Positions 58,087 to 64,000 of a stretch of 64,000 nucleotides of DNA are shown here, piece by piece. The stretch is from contig CM077675.1 of the NCBI GenBank assembly GCA_039707655.1, forward strand, positions 419,243,162-419,307,161, written 5' to 3'. The notes beneath the pieces were generated by a model. The model was given only the letters and a program-made list of their open reading frames with translations. It ran no database searches and was not told the DNA's origin. Every line of letters begins with the position of its first letter. The stretch's first letter is position 1. The translations under genes were made by a program, and so were the position numbers. Source of the stretch: Elymus sibiricus. Taxonomy: Eukaryota; Streptophyta; Magnoliopsida; Poales; Poaceae.

Positions 58087-58780
58087 AAATTGAAACAGTG
58101 ACGACGCCCAATGCGGCTTGATGCCCTCCGGCGGCACGGCGAGTCGGCAGTGATGCCCTTCGGTGGCACGGCGTCCATGGCCTTCGGCCCCAAAGGCGAC
58201 GTGCATCGAGGCGTCCAGGCCTCCAACGCGAGGCACGGCCTTGCTCTCCCCTGCAATGACATCATCGGCCTCCCATCGGGTTAGTTTTTTCTTTTTCTTT
58301 TTGAGGATCCCTACCGGCGTTAGTTATGGGGCAGCTCCCGCTGCTGAACGCATCTCCGCGCGACAAGCCCGGGAGTGGCGATCGCTGGTGGTGCCGATCC
58401 ATCGTCATCTGGAATCGTGTGCTCGCCGGCCCAAGTGCCGAATCGATGTCATCATGTGTTCGCCGGCCCGAGCGCCCTTCGTCAGGATGAGCCCCGCCAT
58501 CACCGTTCACCTCACTGGCGAGCCCAATCGATCTCTGGCTCGCCCTCATTCTCCTCCCATTGTTGCGCTGCCACAGCCTCCACGCCTGCACTATCGTGAC
58601 CGAACGAAACCAGCAACCCACCACGAGAAAGATTGACGCCGCCACCGTCGGATTGGGGATGCGCCACCCACAACTCACGTCGGAACCCGCCCAAGGACCA
58701 AATCCTTCTATACCTCCTCTTCTCCCTTACATTTTTTAGCAAATTTATTAAAATTGCTATGGTTATGATTGGATGGCAAG
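58087..58780. other. No recognisable gene
   Basis: GC-rich sequence with a T/C-rich tract near 58285-58300. Long overlapping open frames on both strands reflect composition. No domain recognised. Confidence 0.35.
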
Positions 58781-58783
58781 TTC

Positions 58784-60680
58784 TAGAAATTATTCTGTCA
58801 ACAATCTCGCAAGTTTCCCATGGCAAACATGTTTTGTTGGTTTGCCATCATTTTTCTGACATGGTGTATATATATCTGCAACAGCAGAAGAAAAAAACAC
58901 TTGCTAAAGTTGATCTCTAATTCATGGAAAATTGTTAGGAACATATTCTCTAGTCCATGGCAATTTTAATTTTTTAAATTGATCAGATAGGAAGTTTAGG
59001 AATTTTCTGACAACAATTTTTTAAGTTTTGCCATGGCAAACATGTTATGTGTGTTTGCCATTGCAGAGAAACGTAATAACCAAACAAATTGCCATCATTT
59101 TTATATGGTGTATGTGTAGGTGGGCAAAAAAACATCATATAGATGATCTCTACTTCATGGCAATAAAAGGGGGAAATGTGTTAGAATTTTTTGTATTGAT
59201 CACATGACAAGTTAAAAAAAAATCTTATAAGAAATATTTAAGTTTGTCATGGCAAACATTTTAAGTAGCATAACCAATTTTACCGTATGAGCAACATTTT
59301 ACATTTGGGCACTAATTTTTTTGGCATGGTAGGTATATAATTCCCGTGATACAAGTATATTTTCTACACACTTCGTATGACCTACATAACTTTTCTTCCA
59401 TGGCAAACTTATTGTTTGGATCATGTCAAATTTGTATTTTATACCATGGAAATTAGTGTAAATTGGACCATGGCAAACTTATTGTTTTCACCATGTTAGT
59501 TATATTTTTCAACCATGGCAAAGTTATTGTTTGGACCATGGCAATTTTGTAAGTTGGATCATAGAAAATTTAATTTTTGGCCATGCCAGATTTATTTTTT
59601 GGTCAGGAATATTTTTTTTAATGACAAAGTTATTTTTTGGCCATGGCAATTTACTTTTTGAGCCATGTCAATGTTATTTTTTTCCATGGCATATTTATCG
59701 TTCGAACCATGGCAAATTCATACTTTATACCACAGTAAATTCACATGTTTTGTAGCATGGCCAATTTATTGTTTACACCACAACGGACTTATTTAAAAGA
59801 AAGAACACATGAAAAAATTATTTGTTTGGGTCATGAATTTTTTTGTAGTTTATACAATGACAAATTTAATTTTTTGGAACATGGCAAATTTATTAATTTA
59901 ACCATGGGAAACTTATTTGTTTCTAGACCATGGCAAAACAAATTGTACACACCAAACCATGGAAAATTTAGATTTGGGATTATGGAAACTTTGTTTTTAG
60001 TACACACCAAACCATGGCCAATTTATATATTTTTGGACCATGGCAAAAAAATTGTTCGGACCATGGAAATTCTGTATTTTAGACCATGGCAAAATTATAT
60101 TTTTTGACATGGAAAATTTATTATTTTAACCATGGAAAACTTTTTGTGTAGACCATTGCAAATTTACTACTTTAACCATGGCAAACTTACTATTTACACA
60201 TACATGTTTTTGCACCACTATGGGAACTTTTATCGTATACACCATAATAAATTCTTGTTTGGTAAAAAAATTAGGAACAACAACAACAACAACAACAAAG
60301 CCTTTAGTCCCAAACGGTAAAAAAATTAGGAAACATGGCAAAAAATAAAATACTACAACATGGTAAAAAACATGTACACCATGACACTAATTGTTTTATT
60401 TTCCAATGGACCATGACAAATTGGCAATCCCTTGTAGGTTTTTCTCTTTTCTCCCAAAAACATTGCCTTTTATTGTGGGAGAACAAGTTTTCGTAAGTTT
60501 GCCATGTTACAATTTTCCAATTTTTTGCTTACATATTTCCATGTTCTAGAGAAAAATTTACAATTTTCATTAGTCACATTGCAATATTATAATTTTTTTG
60601 ATCCATGGAACATGGCAATTTGTGGAAATGAATAATATTTAGGATGGCAATTCCCTGTAATATATGCTAAGTGCAACAAT
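58784..60680. repeat. Dispersed (A/C)CCATGGCAAA(T/C)TT motif array
   Basis: About 1.9 kb of AT-rich DNA in which CATGGCAA occurs at least 17 times (e.g. near 58820, 59034, 59240, 59400, 59470, 59515, 59540, 59645, 59710, 59885, 59930, 60020, 60040, 60090, 60180). Variants such as CCATGGAAA fill gaps, and spacers of 20-150 bp often contain TTTATTGTTTGGACC. Two longer blocks (about 58820-58945 and 59034-59170) are degenerate copies of each other. An (AAC)n run lies at 60274-60298. CCATGG is palindromic, so both strands carry the motif. Element type unknown. Confidence 0.7.
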
Positions 60681-60689
60681 TTAGGATGT

Positions 60690-61235
60690 GCTTGAAAATG
60701 GGATTCGCTAACATAGGTACATACAATTAGTGGCCAAGATTTTGAATCCTGGTCGACATGTATAATTATACACCTTTATTTCTAAACAGAGTGGATGTAC
60801 AATATTGGGTGTATCATGTTTAATTAACAGAGTCGTGCCATGAAGTAAACAAGCGCGTAAATAGAAGCAGCCGGGCTCCAGAGATTCTTTGGAGGTTGCC
60901 AGGTTGGTGAAGTAATAATGGCTTAAATCAAAAGCTAGGATACTTGTTGGTGACACACCGCATGTATATACACTTGTCTCCAAGTGTGTAATAGACCAAT
61001 GGAGCAAATTAAAGAACGAATTTCTCATTAGCACTATAAAACAAGAGTGGATGAGGGATAGAATGGACACATTAGTCACAGGAGCGATGCGAAGGTGTGA
61101 ATTCCTGTAGAAATGAGAGGCATGGGAAGTTCATATTCCCGTCTGTGATAGATTTATCGTGCTAAGTACTCCAAAAAGGGTTGAGCTCTTGTATGGTACC
61201 CCAAAATTAGTATGAGTCGGCCATTTCTCCAGACT
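60690..61235. other. No recognisable feature
   Basis: Mixed sequence with one 123-residue open frame on the minus strand (61079-60708). It has no family that I recognise and no supporting start or splice context. Confidence 0.35.
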
Positions 61236-61244
61236 TCGGATCGA

Positions 61245-62274
61245 GTGAATTGCAAAAAACATCAAAATTGAAGGCTAGGTTTCCAAAACCACAGTATTAC
61301 GAAATTGTGTCAAAAATCACTAATTCCGAGGCTAAGTTTTTGCAAAAAAAAATAGTCACCTAGTTCGCTTGTTTTAAGCTTGTTTATGATAGGTAGGACC
61401 CGCTGGACAGGCTGATGTGGCACAAAATAATGAATCATAAATAGACATAATTGCATAGACTAAATTGTAAAAAAGAAAAAGAGGATACAGTCATCTTTTC
61501 ATCAATCAAAAAAGAAAAAGAAAAGAACGAGGATAAGTTCGCGACGGCGCTCAAAATCTCACAAGATAGTGCCATGAGCGACGAGGAGCTCTGCCATCGC
61601 CGCTAGACCATGCGAAGCTGCGCCGCCAGCAGGAATCGGACGGGATCCATCGCGTCGTGCAGATTCGCTTCCTCCCTGCCTCGCAAGCCGCACCGTCGCC
61701 AGCCGCCGTCGCCGTTGACCTACGTCTGAGCCGGTGAAGCACGAGCGTGTCGGCGTGCGGGCCGAGGCCGTCGGGCCACGAGCGGCAGCTCCACTGCCAG
61801 CTCCACTGCCAGCTCCACCCCTGCCCCAGTCAAGCAGCAATGGCTCCCTACGCCGGTTGAGCAGCAACAACTCCCCTACGCCGGCAGAGCAGCAGCTCCC
61901 CCGCGCCTCCCCAACGCCGGCTGAGCAACAGCTCCCCCTCGACGCTGCCTGAGTTCAACTTCACGAACGTCCGCGCCCTTGCCCATGGACTTTTCCTGCA
62001 ATTGGCGTGATCCGGCGCGGAGGATCCGACTACTTTTTTCCAGGGACCTTTTTGTAAAATAAATTGTATTGAGATGTAATTGTCTTTTTTCTTTGCCATG
62101 TCACCTTGTCGGGCGGGACCCATCTGTCATGAACGGGCTTAAAATGAGCAAATCAGACGACTAATGTTTTTTGCAAAAAAAAATTAGGCTCGAAAATAGT
62201 GTTTTTGGCACATTTTCGTAAAACTGTGATTTCCGCAATTCTAGCCTTCAATGTCGATATTTTTTGCAATTCAC
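61245..62274. mobile_element. Non-autonomous Mutator-like element with inverted ends of about 165 bp
   Basis: Left arm GTGAATTGCAAAAAACATC, then GAAGGCTAG, CACAGTATTACGAAA, GAGGCTAAGTTTTTGC and GGTAGGACCCGCT. The reverse complement of the right arm is GTGAATTGCAAAAAATATC, then GAAGGCTAG, CACAGTTTTACGAAA, GAGCCTAATTTTT and GATGGGTCCCGCC. The centre (61560-61990) is GC-rich, with a GC(C/T)GG(C/T)(T/A)GAGCAGC repeat and no intact gene. The 9-bp target duplication is not clear. Confidence 0.75.
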
Positions 62275-62522
62275 ACCTCCAGATCATATGGCTAGTACTC
62301 TTTGATACTTGGGAAAAGGAGTACTAACTCAAAAAAATTACGGAATGTCTTGACCGGGGCAGAACAGTAATCGCTCGTTATTACTTCTTACGAGGGTGTT
62401 TTGATCTTGTCGTTGCCTCTCAATTATCTACATGGAAGCATTTGGCTCAAAAAATACAGCGACTAGCACGAATCCTGGTTCGACCGAACTTTTTTTTTTT
62501 AGGATCAATGTTGCCACTTTAT

Positions 62523-62987
62523 TTAATCATAAACGTTTGGAATCTCATCCGAGATAACATCAAGCACAAAGTCTGGGGTAACCCCCAACCAAACCTTACA
62601 AAGTTCATCACCAACACCGACTCTAGCAAACCTATGCGTGACAACATTTGCAGAACGACGAACCCACGACACTCTATAATCAGAAAACGCAGCAAGCATG
62701 GACTTGAGCTCTTGTATCCACGGCCCCACACTCGACAACTCCTTTTGTGGACGGTTTAGCATCTGCACTACGCTTTGAGAGTCAAGCTCGACATGGACCC
62801 TCTCGGCGTTGATCTCCCTCGCCACCTGAAGAGCTCGTTTGCAGGCCAATATCTCCACCGACTGAGGATCTGTAATGCCACGGAAAAGATGGCAGAGACC
62901 CGCTCTGAACGCCCCTTCATGGTCGCGAATGAGAGCTCCAGCTCCAGCTTTGTCGCCGCCCTTTGAGACCGCCCCGTCAGAATTCAC
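62523..62987 (-). pseudogene. LINE ORF2, C-terminal RNase H (RVT_3) part
   Basis: Frame with the RNase H order NSDGAVS (first Asp), EILACKRALQVA (Glu), HVELDSQSVV (second Asp), and SWVRRSANVVTHRFAR (with the usual His). Catalytic positions are inferred from the family. It is one base out of frame with the zf-RVT part at 63004. The downstream 62501-62522 is the short 3' UTR before the A-tail. Confidence 0.88.
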
Positions 62988-63003
62988 CTTCAGCCAGCCC
63001 TCG

Positions 63004-63987
63004 TCAGGGGGGCGCCAACTTTTGCTTCAGAGGTAACACAGACGGGCGGGCACTTTCTGCATGAGCAGCCTTCCACTCGTTCATGTGAGTCACAACCGTT
63101 TCCATGATTTCATGTGGAGAAGCTATCTTCTTTCCGTCCCTTGCTTCATTACGCCCCAACCAAAGCCCATACGTCGCCTGAATCATAGCAGCCTTCTCAT
63201 CATCCGTGGCCTCTGCGAACCACCCAAGTAACCAACGAGCTAAAGCACTATGGGAGTCGATCGGCCCTGGTGGAGTTGCCACCAGGACTCCCTTTTCCGA
63301 GCGAAGTAGCTGCCAGAATTGAGCAGAATGTTGGCATGACCAAAACCGGTGCATCACCGTTTCTTCACGGCCACACGCAACACAAAAAATACCCGGTTTA
63401 ATCCGACGACGATGAAGTTCAGCCCCCACTGGTAATCCATTGCGGATCAATCTCCATAGGTGAATCTTCGCCTTGGCCGGCGCGTTGGAGTCCCACAGCG
63501 CCAAGTAACCTTTATGTTTAGCGACTGAGCTAGATGAGTCTGGCTGTCCGTTCCTCGCTCTGTTCATAGCCATCCTGAGATGATAGGCAGACCTGACCGA
63601 GAAGTTGACATTCTTCGTGTAGTTCCAAGCTAAGTAGTCGTCCGTGCCCGGGCCTCCAATGGCGATCTGCTGAATGTCAGCCGCGTCGTCATCAGTAAAC
63701 ATGGCGCGCACCCTGCCCATCTCCCATCTCCTTCCATCGTTGGTCAGCAGGTGAACCACTCTAGTTACTCCCGGCATAAACACTTGACCCAGTGGCCTAA
63801 TACTTCCAGCTCGAGGAATCCAGTTAGCATGATGGATGTGCACATTGCTCCCATCCCCGATGCGCCAAATTAGTCCTTCCCTCAACAGATCTCTCCCATG
63901 AAGTATACTCCGGAAAGTATATGAGGCCAACGCCGTAGCTGTTGCGGTCAGAATTGTATCCTCTCCGAAGTAGCGTGCTTTGAGCAC
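63004..63987 (-). pseudogene. LINE ORF2, zf-RVT part
   Basis: Open frame with the GLIWRIGDGSNVHIHHANWIP block, the FSVRSAYHLRMA motif, and the zf-RVT Cys/His set (CVACGREETVMHRFWSC). It is cut off by the window edge upstream and ends at a TGA right after a run of six C on the minus strand (KQKLAPP then stop). Removing one C would open the RNase H frame directly, so this is a recent frameshift. Confidence 0.88.
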
Positions 63988-64000
63988 CCGTGCACATAGA

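Larger units (their letters stand above)
62490..64000 (-). mobile_element. LINE 3' end, continues past the window
   Basis: On the minus strand the element ends in an A-run (11 T at 62490-62500 on the plus strand). It contains the zf-RVT region and an RNase H domain of ORF2. The reverse transcriptase would lie beyond 64000. The flanking duplication cannot be seen because the 5' end is outside. Confidence 0.85.

Overview
The window looks like intergenic-rich DNA from a grass of the wheat/barley tribe (Triticeae). The evidence is the Angela/WIS/BARE-type Copia LTRs, large Gypsy LTRs with TGATACGTC or TGATACATT ends, Stowaway and Tourist MITEs, LINE remnants, and three-exon or intronless genes with GC-rich first exons typical of grasses. 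No bacterial, phage or organellar genes are apparent. There are four intact-looking host genes, all on the minus strand: two xyloglucan endotransglucosylase/hydrolase (XTH) genes (14919-16003 and 40944-46468), a gene for a chloroplast NDH-assembly protein of the CRR42/DUF3148 family (50501-50982), and an intronless inositol polyphosphate multikinase gene (IPK2, 56321-57181). The 3' end of a Qa-SNARE syntaxin gene survives as a pseudogene (49859-50211).

Layout. 1-2250: AT-rich sequence, a Tourist MITE and a 5'-truncated LINE end. 2500-12050: old low-copy or DNA-transposon sequence holding a Gypsy LTR that was split by a solo Angela LTR, a second Gypsy solo LTR and a second solo Angela LTR. 12400-13580: broken PIF/Harbinger transposase. 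14327-18010: Stowaway MITE, XTH gene A with its promoter, a LINE tail, another Stowaway. 18-23 kb: several MITEs and foldback elements, no gene. 23193-38906: a hAT-type MITE of about 180 bp, split by a 6.6 kb minus-strand Copia element, itself split by an 8.9 kb plus-strand Angela-type Copia element with an intact 1327-residue Gag-Pol. All three layers have perfect target-site duplications. 40944-46468: XTH gene B, whose first intron carries a hAT MITE and a 3.3 kb LINE. 47.7-49.65 kb: the 3' end of a Gypsy element with a Mutator-type MITE inside its LTR. 49.86-53.5 kb: syntaxin remnant, CRR42, two abutting Harbinger elements. 54.3-55.4 kb and 58.8-60.7 kb: two unclassified motif arrays on either side of IPK2. 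61.2-62.3 kb: a non-autonomous Mutator-like element. 62.49-64.0 kb: the 3' end of a LINE that runs out of the window.

The genes do not form an operon or a pathway. The two XTHs are probably tandem paralogues acting on cell-wall xyloglucan, and the rest is a loose gene island broken up by transposons. No clearly new defence or metabolic system was found. The most unusual object is the minus-strand Copia element at 23338-38867. Its Gag reading frame begins inside the LTR, and a predicted intron of 228 nt, a multiple of three and open in frame, spans the LTR/leader junction. All boundaries were read by eye; no database search or alignment software was available.
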